Origin: Panaeolus papilionaceus
Lineage: Eukaryota > Basidiomycota > Agaricomycetes > Agaricales
Reading direction: 5' to 3'
NCBI GenBank assembly: GCA_015501605.1
Contig: JADNRZ010000003.1
Coordinates: forward strand, 372,001-436,000
DNA: 64,000 bases
Shown: positions 21,139-32,900 of the stretch, one piece after another
Layout: every line of letters begins with the position of its first letter
How positions within the stretch are numbered: position 1 is the first letter of the stretch
Translations under genes and position numbers: made by a program
The notes under the pieces: model-generated
Told to the model about the DNA's origin: nothing
Database searches by the model: none
Seen by the model: only the letters and a program-made list of their open reading frames with translations

Positions 21139-22518
21139 TCAAGATCGCCGCAGACTCCTAACGGTAAAAAGAAGGGTAAAAATGAGCAGCATGATGGACA
21201 TCATGCCTGGTGCATGGTTGATGGCACCAGCTCCTGTGTTTCCTCCAGAATTGGTCCCGTTTCCGCCATTGGTGTTCCCTCCGCCAGTATTCCCTCCACC
21301 CCCGTTTCCACCGCCATTTCCGCCTCCGTTTCCGCCTCCTCCACCTCCATTTCCTCCCCCCGTACCGCCTCCACCGCCAGTGGTGGAGTTGACGAAGACA
21401 GAGTCTGTATTCAGGGTTCGTGGTTTGTACGATGAAGGGACAACGACGACGATGCTGTCCAGGTCGAAGAACGAGTCGTTCTGCCCTGCTTGATTGAAGA
21501 GGCTGACGGTGTGCTCGGAGTCATCCAAGTTGGACGCGAGATATTTGATTGTGGGGACTTGCTGTTCGCATGTCATACCAAATGCACCACCACATCCCGA
21601 AATGCCGTTGAAACCCTGGGGCAGCCCGCCGTCCAAGATAACATTATACTCCCCGTGGTCATTTTTCTTGTCACCGAGAATCATGATAGCGCTCCCTGTT
21701 CGGCAATTAAAGTTATATGAGGCTAAGGAGAGGATATCTCGAGTTGAGAGCTGATGCGCACCTTTGAATGTGAATTTGAATGAAGCCCCATCACCATTCG
21801 TGAAGGTGGTACCACCCCCACTGAACACTGGACCAGTGTTATTGCCCCAGACGCCATCATATGTTATAGCGGACGATGTTTCTTCAAAGGTTTGGTTGCG
21901 AGCAGTAGCACTACAATGTCGTTTTCAAAATTAGGTTTGTAGAACGAGATAGAGCTGGCAATAATGCATACCCGGGTGGCGCAACCTGGATCGTCGTATC
22001 AATATAGTCAAGCCAAAAGCCATTTCCACCCTTGTCGATCCCATAATCTGGTAGGGCGCCTAGGTTGGTGAGGGTGATCATATGGTGGCCATAGGTCAGG
22101 TTGCTGGCAGCGTAGAGGACTTGAGGTCTTCCTGACTCTTGGGCGCTGTAAGCAGAAAATATACCGGTATAATGGTCTATTTGAATCTCGAAAGACCCAA
22201 AATCAGGACCTTTTGCGCCGTAGATATAGACAGCAGGACCTAGGAGAGTTGAAGAAACGCATCAAAGGTTGATCTTGGCTTTAACATTTCCAAGCCCCAA
22301 GCGTGATGCAAGCCATTGTGCTCACCTGTAATTTCGAATCTCACAGACGCTCCTTTGGTGGTAGTCTCGTGGTATGTACCCCGCATCCATGGAGATTTGG
22401 ACGCGTCAAAGTCGCTAGCAGAAGGGTCTGGGGTGCGCCATACACTTTGATCCGCATAATGCAGAATGCTGTCGAAGTCATCAATCGTGATGTTCCAATT
22501 AACGGCTGTGGGGTCCAT
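21139..22518 (-). CDS. Agaricomycete surface protein with Gly/Asn-rich linker and C-terminal hydrophobic anchor
   Basis: A family I know from Agaricomycetes only as uncharacterised transmembrane or cell-surface proteins. Minus strand, about five exons. The N-terminal half (NWNITIDDFDSILHYAD, WMRGTYHETT, then PAVYIYGAKGPDFGSFEIQI and HHMITLTNLG) looks like a galactose-binding-like beta-sandwich. A second similar half follows (ITYDGVWGNNTGPVF to DSEHTVSLFNQAGQNDSFFD, ending LDSIVVVVP). Then comes a glycine/asparagine-rich linker (21240-21385) and a hydrophobic end (MMSIMLLIFTLLFTV) followed by RSLRRS. That layout suggests a single membrane anchor with a short basic tail, or a GPI signal. No clear signal peptide follows the ATG at 22518, so an upstream exon may be missing. 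Function unknown. It lies convergent to the GH71-WSC gene. Confidence 0.75.
21240..21385 (-). repeat. Gly/Asn-rich linker low-complexity tract
   Basis: Imperfect repeats of GGN and AAT codons (CCTCC/GCC on the plus strand) coding GGGNGGG-type sequence between the ectodomain and the hydrophobic end of the surface protein. Such tracts are prone to length change by slippage. Confidence 0.85.
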
Positions 22519-23034
22519 GGTAAGATAATAAGATGGGACTAGGGTAACAGTTGTTGTGGTTCTGGGCAGGTTCCATCCTGGTTTTCACCGTGCTTTTATT
22601 TGAAAGGCGGAGGTCGAAACGTGATGGTGAACTGTTGGGCGAGATGCGGCTGAGGGGTGAATGACACGTCAAAACGATCCTGACGTTTGCCTGACCTATC
22701 CTGCAACACTGCCACAAATCCTTTCCGGCCAATACGGTGAATATCCACCCCTAAGTCAAACTACCGTTATTTCTCCTCACTCTGATTACAACAAAACCTG
22801 TGCATTTTCGACACCTATGGAAATTGAAAAGCAGTACGAATTGCTGCGAAAACCCCCAAAGAATCCGTAGAACCCGAAAATTAAAACGTTTACACTTGGC
22901 ACGCATACCATCAGCCCAAGAAAGCCCAAGACGATTCCAAGACCAACGGTGCCTGCATTGCGAAAACAAAGTCATTTATTATGTACATATTGTTCGAGCA
23001 CGGGCACTGCCTTTTTTTGCGCAGCTTATCCAAC
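22519..23034. other. Intergenic region
   Basis: About 515 bases between the start of the surface protein and the stop of the MDR enzyme; both genes are on the minus strand. 22519-22740 should hold the surface-protein promoter, and a missing signal-peptide exon could hide there. No complete gene is visible. Confidence 0.4.
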
Positions 23035-24620
23035 TCATGCAACTTGGATACAAACTTTGCCGACATGCTGTTGCGACTTTAGACGCGCATAAGCGCTCAA
23101 AGCCTCCTCAAATTTGAATGTACTGTCTATGATTGGTTTCATATATTTTGGATGTGCATCAATCAACCTGTTCATATCCCGGAATCTGAGAAAACTTGAG
23201 TTAGAGGGAATGTCCGTTCGGAGGGAGTAGATGACGCACTGAGCAACGGATCCAGTGTAAACGCCTTGAATGTGGAGGGTTTTCATGATACTGTTGTATA
23301 CGATACTGACATTGCGGTCGTCCTAAGTTTCGAACGGGTCAGAAATTGTCTCAGGAGCAGAAATTGTTGAATAGTAACCTTGGAGATGAAGCCTATAAGG
23401 TGAATGGACCCCCCAATTCTAGCAGCGCCAATGGAACGAGCAAGGGTACCCTGCCCACCAACCTACATAGAAAACTAGTTAGCCGGTGCACATGATGTCG
23501 GAAATCGACTTGCCTCGATGACATGATCTACTCCACGTCCGTTGGTCTGTGCCCTCGGTTAATATAAGCTTGTTACAGTACAGAGAGATAGAGGCCTACA
23601 AGTTTCATAACTTCTTGATCCCATTCAGGGTGTGTCTTATAGTTAATAATGTGGTGAACGTGGCCCTTCTCTTGCGCAATGTCCGCCTTCTCCTTGCTGG
23701 AAGTCGTGCCAATGACGACAGCTCCAGATGAAAATGCAATTTGAGCAGCGAACCTACAGAGTATCGATGAGGCAACGTTAAGCAAGCCAAAGCAAGAGGT
23801 GACAAACATAGAGACGCCTCCTGTACCAAGAACTAAAACTGTTTCACCAGCTTTGATGGGGACTGGTCCGTGAAGTGCGCTATAGGCGGTTAAGGCGGCG
23901 CAGCTATATCGAGGTTCAGTTAACGTTTAGCAACTCGAGCAATTCCATAGACGGACGGGAGTGTCGATGCCTCCAAGTAGTCGAAATTCGCAGGTATGGA
24001 CACCAAAGCCTAGATATTTTGGAGATGATCAGAATGGTAAAGTAGGATGCAAATAGTGACGGACATGGGCGGGGAAGGACCGGTACTGCGTCAAGACACC
24101 GTCACACTGAGCGCCTAACGAGGTAGCAATTATCTCGGCATTGGTGTCGCCGTAGATATGATCTGTTGAAAAGTTGGAGCATACTCTGTCCCCAACCTTC
24201 CAATGTTTCACGTCCTCGCCTAAGGCAATGACCTCTCCCGCCATGTCTGAGCCGACCACAACGCCGTCGTGCCTGTGTAATGAGCCAAAGTAAGAGAACG
24301 TGCGGAGTCTCATACAAACACATACTAACCCAACTGGATATATCCCGGATGCCATAGCATAATCACGGTACTGATTCAATAATGAGTTACAGAACTGCGA
24401 AGAATTCGTGTTATATACCTGCAAAGACACCGCATGGACTTTGACGAGAACATCACATGCGTGAAGTTTTGGAATTGTGGTCTCTTCCAACGTCAAGTTT
24501 TCATATGAGCCGACCTGGTCACGTAAAAGTAAGGCGATGTGAACCAAGAATTAAAAGAGTAGGTCAAAGTACCTTTGTCAAGACCCATTGCTTAGTTTTG
24601 GTGGGCAATCCAGTAGACAT
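23035..24620 (-). CDS. MDR-superfamily oxidoreductase (quinone reductase / alcohol dehydrogenase-like)
   Basis: NAD(P)-dependent medium-chain dehydrogenase/reductase. Minus strand, about nine exons from ATG at 24620. MSTGLPTKTKQWVL leads into the GroES-like domain: VGSYENLTLEETTIPKL, DVLVKVHAVSLQ, YRDYAMASGIYP, then VVGSDMAGEVIALGED and WKVGDRVCSNF. The Rossmann domain has AGETVLVLGTGGVSMFAAQI, VVIGTTSSKEKADIA, VIEVGGQGTLARS and GSIHLIGFI. The C-terminus is FEEALSAYARLKSQQHVGKV. I see no set of cysteines like the structural zinc loop, so the zinc-free quinone-reductase side of the family is likely. The exon VSMF|AAQI needs a 58-nt intron inside the nucleotide-binding region; unspliced, it would insert unrelated residues. 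Substrate unknown. Confidence 0.88.
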
Positions 24621-27600
24621 CGTTTTAGTGTTTGGTGCGGTGGCCTCGTATAAGGAAAGGTATCAAGAATCATTTTCGAAAGGTATTTTTCAACGAGGGA
24701 CTGAGACAATTCATCGTCATTGTTTCACCACTACTCAGATTTGACCTTAGACGAGTCTAAGCAAGGAAGCTTTGGGGTGCGTCATGAAAAATCGACAAGA
24801 ACACGTATTTCCTGAACAAATGAAAGACAATCCCTTAAATTACTGGAGGTCCTGACACGATGCCGTATCTGTCGATTAGTATTAGCGCTCGCGCAATTCA
24901 AGTCGGTGACAGGTGTCCACTTCTGGGCTCACCATCCATAAGTTGTCCTGCTTCTCAGTTTCTAGTCGACGATCTCAGACAAGATATATTCTGCTTCGAA
25001 ACGTTTTGGAGTCATGATCGAAAACATCCTGAATCTCGTTTGAACGTTTGAGTCGTGAACTACGTGGGCGTCATGGTCGAACGACGCGTCGGACGCGATC
25101 ATGATGGCCAACAAGGTTAGATTACGTGATGCGTATTGTGTAAGAGCTGCCACACCACCGCCACCACCGCCACTCGACCACCAACCACCTCCATGAACCC
25201 AGCAGGTTGAACACTACTTGTGGGACCAGCTTTTTACGATATGTATTTCTTCTAGCTCTTTGGTATTTACTCGTGGCTCTCTTTATAGTTATCTCTTTAC
25301 TTCAGCCTTCTAACCAGGCCCATTCCATGCGCGAACCCCTAGAGAAGGTTGATTCGGCCCAGAAAATGTTCATAAATCTAAACTCTGGCGTCACGATTTT
25401 CTGGAGAGCTGATCCAGATTCACAACTTAGTTGGCCATGAACCTGGGTGGTGAGCTATAGCCGACGACATTGGTTTGCATCATCAATAATTGCGCTTTTC
25501 TAGCAGTCACATTCGACTCGGCCACCCTGGGTTTGTGCTGAAATTGGCGTGCGTAACAGCTGGCAGATTGTAGCCTTCTCATCATAGACGGTGGAAACCT
25601 TACATTTCTTTCATCGACGATAACCCATAAGTGGGGTGACATGAAAATTTCTGGTGATTCGTACGATGAGCACTTGGAATACTGCGTATCCATGGAACCT
25701 TCCATTGGTCGACTCTCATTGCGTTTACACACCTCTGCCGACATTATTCAAGGTCGATCGTGATATTATATGAGTTTATGCTCACGGTTGTTTTGTGAGT
25801 ATTTTCAAGAACGGTCTACGTTGCATTGGTTCAGCAGGAAGTGGCCGCAGAGGACTATGATGAAGGTATCTCAGTGTGTGGTGGTTTCCTAATACTTCAT
25901 TCGACTGAAAGGGTCAATTAAGTATCGGGGCTTTTCTGTCATTCTTGCATGTCCGGGAGCAATCAATGCTGGTTTGGCTTGCAGATTTTGATGTTTCGTC
26001 CAGGCCTATGCAGCCCCAGATGCCATATATATTTATCACTACAGCGATAAAGCGGTCAGGTTCCACCGAGCACCAAAACCAGGGCATCCAACAAGAATCT
26101 ATAGGTGGCGTGGATATGCCTATCCATTTATTAGGGGCTCATTTGAATTATGGAGGCATGAGGTGATATGTAACTGAATTTGGATCATTCTTTTTTTATA
26201 TGCTGAACCACCTTCTATCTCGCTCTCTGGCAGTGCCCAAAATTGTGCCCAAACCTATGGGTTGCAGATGTTATCCATGATCCCCATTAATGTCAACTCC
26301 CAGAGACATTAGCCTGAATCAGGTCTTGTACTTGATCGATGGCAGTTCTTCTCCCACTTGACAGTTGTGAATCACATTGGTCCTAATATCCGGTCCTAGG
26401 GTTCATTATCTTTGTATTCAATGTGCTATCAACGTTTCGCCCTTGTCGTCATAGTGTAACTGGTGTGCCACTTTCACCGTTATCTGTTCTATCTTCTGGT
26501 CGTTATACAGGTTCAGGTTAGTTCAATTCACCGGGTCGTGTCTTCTTAACCATTGCTTCGGTCTGATATTTCTCCCCTGTGTTCGAAGGTCCCAAGTAAA
26601 CCGCCATTTGCGATCTCAGCTGTGGGTAAGCCGGAATAACATACAGCACCCAAGTTGATCTAGTATCTTTTCGCTATCTATTTACAGTTGCGAACCTGTA
26701 GATCATCCGGCTCACCTGTCCTTGGGTCGTGTAAAAAGCCAACCAACACCGCGGTCCATAAAGTTACCCCAGGATCAAGCACTGCCTCAGGAAGAGTGTA
26801 AACGGGCTTTGGGCCAATCAAAAGCTTTTTGCATTAAGTATATACCAAAATTATCGTCGAGAATCCGAGAAGCGTTCGGCAGCCAGCTAGAAAGCCAAGT
26901 TCTTTCATCTCGCCTTTCATCCTCCATTAAATCACAACACTATGGCCTGTTGTTACTAAAGGTTTTCAGCCGGGGCATCGGGAGAATACTCAGCTCCTAT
27001 CACCTTTCGATGCTGCCAAACTGAAAACGCTGCAGGTCAGTGTCGTAACAATCTCCAAACTTGTGGCATGTCTGCTGACTAGCTATCTCCTGTCCCCGCC
27101 GCGTAAACTTCTTCCGAATTGCTGGTTTCGTCGCCTGTTGATGTTTTCTCAAGACCATTCAGATTCTTTCGAAATTCTTTCTCGCGTCCAGATTGTAAGG
27201 CTCGCTGCCGTATTCATTAGCGTTCAATTCCTCCGGTTCGCGGGATGATTGAATTAGATCTCTGACTGTTTTGACGAGCTCACGAGCTAGGTCAGATTTC
27301 CAGGAACATACTAGGAGGTAATGGCTATTTTTCGAGTCGGAATACCGCTCAGATTATCCGCGACATCGTGTCTAGGCTCTAGAAGCTGTAACCCACCTGC
27401 GATGGATTCACAAGGAGTACATGCAGATCTGACAACAAGCAATGCAGCTCGTCTACAGCCTCCTCCAACGAAACCTCTAACCTCCTTCTCTCCCAAAGCC
27501 TCAACCGTCGAGCATCTGTACCATTGTTAGGTGATTCATAGACAAACCGCGATCACGATCCGTATACCGACGGGAAAGCAGCCTCATGTTGAGAGAGTTG

Positions 27601-28643
27601 GATGCTTGGCCGTTCTCAAAGAAGCTGAAGAACCATGGGAGCCGCCGGTATAATGCTGTTGCTCAAGGCTCCTGAATCCTGAGTCCTGAGCTCGCTTGCA
27701 GTTCATCCCTGCCCCCTTGCGTACCTACTATTTGACTAGTTCCTTGGACAGTTACGACAGCCAACGTGTCGGAACATGAATCCAGCATTTCATTCTGCAT
27801 CGCGAAATTCTGCCGTAGAAGCATAATCCACGTTCTCGAGGTTTGCTGCGTAGATAAACGAAGTCAATGACAGCGAATGTGAAACAACGATTACATTTGG
27901 GCTGCCGTTCGAAGCCTGCTGAGCCGTCAATATCGATTACAAGGTACGTTTTCGATCGTATTCCTTTTGACAAGCACCGTAGGGCGAACGATCTTGTTTG
28001 ATTTTCGAACCGAGCACGATGGTAATCGAGATCACAGTCGGCGCAGGCAGCTTTTTGTTTTACGGCGCGCTTGATGGACTTGTTGAAAACTGTCAGAAGA
28101 TCGAATTATGGGTGTCATCGGCCCAAAGTCCCCCTCAATGCACAGTATTTGCGATCATTGAGGGCTCTTGAGGGTGAGTACCCTCGATCATCGTTCGAGA
28201 ATATCTCGACCTGAGTCACGGATTGGAGACTCGCTTTGAAAATCGGGTTCAATCTTGGTTTAAAAGGTAATGTAGCTTAAGCCCATTTGCGATGTAGAGG
28301 GGTCCACCTATAACCAGATTTTTATGGAGCGCGGCGAGGGTCGTTAATGATACGGACGTGGGATGGGGCGTCCCTTGAAACGCTCATTGAAAAATGTGCA
28401 CTGGTTACAATTGCAATTTTACAGATACCATTCAACAGGTTCATGGAAAAAAATTGCTAATGACTGGCGATATTCGCATGTCCTGTCCACTAGATCGCTT
28501 TCACGTCAATTACATTGACAAACTTCAAAAGGACCAATGAAAAAAGTACAGATCCAACAAACTGAAACATAGAAACTAGTAAAAATGTACAGATGGGCTG
28601 ATAACGATAGCAAATTGCGATTGAAGAAAAAAAGTTGACTGGA
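24621..28643. other. Gene-poor stretch
   Basis: About 4 kb between the MDR enzyme start and the DCN1 stop. Apart from the exon-like stretch at 25.2-25.75 kb (listed separately) I see only short frames on both strands. No mobile-element protein motif, tRNA or tandem repeat stood out. The last few hundred bases would include the DCN1 3' UTR. Confidence 0.4.
25207..25760 (+). other. Possible membrane-anchored protein exons (unassigned)
   Basis: A plus-strand frame at about 25207-25440 carries a strong hydrophobic helix (LLALWYLLVALFIVISLLQ) followed by a soluble stretch (VDSAQKMFINLNSGVTIFW). A second open frame at about 25585-25760 reads ISGDSYDEHLEYCVSME and GRLSLRLHTSADIIQG. Donor and acceptor sites between them (GTGGTGAG near 25448, TTTTCTAG near 25503) could splice them through a middle exon beginning near 25504. 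I could not establish a start codon or a continuous frame. It may be a type II membrane protein gene or its remains. Confidence 0.3.
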
Positions 28644-29921
28644 TTAGGCTCCTGCCTTCAACTTCTCCTTCGCGTATTCAACAAAATCATCGATCGTCGA
28701 AGGCCAAGCAGCTGGTAACGAAGAAAACAACGAACATTTAGTCTCTATCGATAGGAAGAAAGCCTAAAGGACTGACCGTTCTCGTCGTAATTTGAGAAAT
28801 TGGCATTGATCGAACGGACAAAGTCCAGAAACTGTGTCGATTGATAGGTAAGATAAGCAAAACACAATAATGTCGTTCCCTTGCCCAAAGATTCTCTGAT
28901 ACTTTTGACAATGGGGAAAAGCTGTGGCTTACCATGAGCCAGGTGTCCTTACTGACCCCCTTCAATTTCTTCTCTGTTAGGAATTCAAACCACCATTGCG
29001 TGTATTCCTCTTTCCAGCCGCTAACATTCCCATCCATGTCAACATCATCATTTCCTTCCCGAGCATTTGATGTTGTCAACGCGCCCTCACTATAGCCATG
29101 GGGCAGGAGAAGATTCCAGAAGGCTAGCGCAGTCTCCAGGCCTAATCTTTGATCAACGGTTCATCACCTAGACGAGAAGAAAGATCGCAAACCTAGACTT
29201 CGTTGACCCTCAGAACGCGCAAAATCAAACGTATGACCGTAAACACTCTTGAAATAGACCGAATCAGAGGCCAGTCGTTCCTTCAGTCTCTGCAGGGCTT
29301 CTTTCATCGCCGGTATTGAGTCGGCCCTGTTAACCGACGATGAAAAGCACGCGACCGTGAATCAGTTAATATAAAAGCTGCGTCGATAGGAACGCCAAAC
29401 GCACCCTATGGATTTCCACCCGTCCACCCACCCCTTTCTTGTCCACTCGCCAACCCTTGGTGACTTGAGTTCATATGCAACGGCTAACAACACAACATCT
29501 TCTGGATCCACCTCAAGGTCGGCACATAGCTTAATAGTTCCATCGATGGTGATCTCATCTCCGTCTGGATCTGCGTCATTGAAGCACCAATGAGTCATCT
29601 GTACTCCCTATCGTAAACCATAATACTGTCAAGGTGGCGAACCTTTGTAACTCTGGAATAGGGCCTCTATTTTCGCTGTCGATGGTGCAGTACTGGTGCT
29701 ACTAGATTTAGAACGGAATTGATTGGGATTATTATAGTAGGCATCCATGGCCATATCTAGTCGCTTGTAATGCTCGACGAACTTCCTCGCATCCCGCGCT
29801 CTAATCGTCCAGAAAGATCAGTATTGGTTTGGCCAAGTCCAAGGTGATTTCAACGGACTCACGATGCGCCTGTAATCGAACAAAACTGGGCTACTTCCGT
29901 ATCATATTTCTTATCAACCAT
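28644..29921 (-). CDS. DCN1: DCN1-like cullin neddylation factor
   Basis: Dcn1 is the co-E3 that promotes NEDD8 (Rub1) transfer onto cullins. Minus strand, about six exons from ATG at 29921, roughly 280 residues. An N-terminal UBA-like segment (KKYDTEVAQFCSITGAS, then ARDARKFVEHYKRLDMAMDA) is followed by a Ser/Thr linker and the PONY/DCUN1 domain. That domain shows DPDGDEITIDGTIKLCADLE, VDPEDVVLLAVAYELKS and VGEWTRKGWVDGWKS. It continues with YGHTFDFARSEGQRSLG, ALAFWNLLLPHGY, YTQWWFEFLTE, GVSKDTWLMFLDFVRSI and the C-terminal AWPSTIDDFVEYAKEKLK. The DTW and WP.TIDDFVEY elements are classic for the cullin-binding face. All parts expected of the fungal protein are present, so it looks intact. 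Confidence 0.93.
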
Positions 29922-32900
29922 ATTGAAATGGTCTATGAAAGTTGTAGGAGTTAAGAAAGTGGTTGGGCTGACAGTGACTACGATTCAGTTAACTCTGTTA
30001 TCATAGTCCGCCCATTATGATTATCGATCACGTGGTCTCTCTGCGATCATGCCGGTGCCGCTGGTTGTCGGAGTTAGTAATCATTTGATCGCCGATCAGA
30101 CTGATGATGTCCTTGTCCCGCTAGCAAGATAGTCGAGCGGTTCACAACCTTAACACCAATCCACCATAACCTTCTTGTCATCAACATCCTGCAAGGAAGA
30201 TATAAATACCTACACTTTCATCTTATTTCTCACCGCCTACATCAATACTGTTACAAAATCATGCGGTCCCTGGCCGCCGTTTAGTGATCACTGGTGCCTC
30301 TGTCATCTCAACATGGCCTTGACCTTTACGACCTTCTTGAATCCCTGTATTTTTACACCATTGTCTACAGGTAAAACATGCTCAGTAAAGACTCCGTTAA
30401 CCCACGCACGTCGTATTTTGATGGTCCCATACACTTGCGACGTTCGCACAGGAGTGACAGTCATCTGGTTTGATTGAATTGAGACTCTTTCTTTCACTTA
30501 TCTGTCTGCCGTTACTGTCCATCGGCCCGCAGTGTATCACTCGATGACATGCTCTGGGCTGTTGATGCTGAATGACCGACGTCATGGGCCCTCGAATAGG
30601 GAATTCTTTACATGGGTTGACAGATCGTGTTCTCGCGAGTCCCAGTAGGGTCTTGGCTTTCTAGTCCGAACTTGGATCACTTGCCGAAAGCTTTCACGAC
30701 GAGCCACCATCCCTCGTCCAATAGGACAGAAGATCATCATGAGCCTTTTATCAGGTTCTAGTAACTTCTCACAGACTGTCATGCCGACTGAAGACAGAAA
30801 TGATCGTCCGGTACTCTTGAGGTGTATTTCTCTAGATGGCGACCGAATGGCGACGTGAATGTCTTGGTTCTCATCCGTATCATTTATTCGAAGCTGTCAT
30901 CCTGCTAACGGTTGCGGAAATAAGAGTCGTCTCCGGCGTATTTCTGACGTCCTGGTCTTTATTTATGTCCTTTACTTCCCCTTTCCTCACAACTGTGGCG
31001 TGACCCCTTTTGAGGTGCGTAACTGAGCAAAGATGCGTATTTACAAAACTTAATCCTCACCCCGAGTGTGGCATTGACATTGACAGAAGTCGGCGGTGAA
31101 CTGTATCCGTCCAGTTCAGCTATAATTACAATTATTTCAATACTGGGTTTCTATTGCTTCCGTTTTTCTATAGCTTTCTTACTATGGCTTAGCACTAGAA
31201 GCAAACTTAAATCTGATGTTCTGTTACCATCAAAAACTGTGGAACTGGCACATATCGAGAACAAGCTTCGAATTATTCTTACCCGCGAATGTTCTGACTA
31301 CATTCAGGAAACACCTTATTTTTAGCCACCTCCAATTGCGAGTTAAATTGACTGGTCGTTACGGTTCGGCAACTACGCCAATGGATTGGGAGTCAGACCT
31401 GTCATTCACTGTGAGCAACATAACCAAAAAATCCGTCGTTCTCGAGCCGAGTGTCATTTCAGGAACAAAAGGATGTCGATTGAACGGCTAAATAGTTCCT
31501 AAATACTCACAGCTAGTGGTTCGATGTCTCTGTCGTAATAGCGCCCGCTGCTTGTTCTCCTATGTATTGCAAAGAGCCCCTATAGTCATCGCTATCATGT
31601 GTCACTAAATATGTACAGACAGAGGAACTCTTTTATCTTATCTCCCTATTTTGAGTAATCGAACCGCTGATGGTCTGTACCTTCCGAGAACGGCTACAAG
31701 CGAGCCATCTCCGGCTATTCTGGACGGTGTGAATGTGAGGACATAGAGTGCCTATCAAATCTCAAAGTGTCTGTGAGCCGCGGGGTAAGGCATGGCTAAT
31801 TTGCAAGCATGACTGTGCGTGCAGTTGTTGCGACTGCCCAGTGCCATCAGTCTTCTAGAACACTAACAGATTCTCCCAGCGGCACTCTTTCGACAAAACG
31901 GTCAGATCCTGCATCAGGTCAAGAGGGACAAAGGAGGCAGAAAGTGGTCCGACACACACCCGACCGAAGGTTGGCTCAAACGCCGCGAATGAACACCGCT
32001 GTTCCTATTGTAATATGCATGCTTCTCAACCTCTACCTCAATATTACGCTCATGCTCGAAATCTTACGAGTCATCTCTCGCTCTCCATGAATTCTTAAAA
32101 AGGATACCTTTCAGGAAATCATCGCATGTGTGGTCGTAGTAATGGTGGTCCGCCCACTTGCCATATTGTAATCAGCCGCGGAGTAGGATTTTGTTTCTAT
32201 ACATACCAAACCAGCGTTCTGTTCTCGCATATAGGATAGTTTGGAGAGTGGGACTGGCTCAAGCATCGAGACTTCGATCCCTTGTGAATTCAATCAATAA
32301 ATGCCTCGTGCTTAACACTGCCTTCGATCGAGCCGGAAACACTTCCCCGAGATATCTTCAAGTTGAGAAATACCCTGTGCGCCGCAATCTGATAAATCGG
32401 CCTCGGTCACTCAAGGAGATAAACACTGGGAACAGATCATCAGTGCTGAGTGTTTGCATGTCTTTTAATGTATGAGACAAGGTTCTTGATTCTAACATGC
32501 AGGGCCAGCTCGCGTGTTTTAATGCAAGGCACTCTATTGTACTGAATTTCAAATAACCGTGGCCTTGAATCGCGCAACACTAATCAGTTTGCGCTTGAAG
32601 AAGACGGCATGTATCCCAAATCAACCAACCCCTGTGTAACCATTCAAGTAATTGTTGATCTACCTTAGTATCCAACTGCGGCAATAAAGCCCTGGTATTA
32701 GGGTGCTGGAGCGTCATTAATATCAGATATATGCATTATAAGAAGACGAACTGTTAGTTCGCGTGTTCATTGCTTCGAGCGTCGCTGTAATCTCAAGCAA
32801 ATTAATAACGGAGGAGGCATCATATCAACTGTCTCGGGGAAGCCACATTGACATATTATATGACTTGTGGAGCAATACAAAAAATAATTTTGCCCTGTCC

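Noticed and set aside
21125..21493. Proline-rich plus-strand frame
   Set aside because: Antisense shadow of the glycine-linker coding region.
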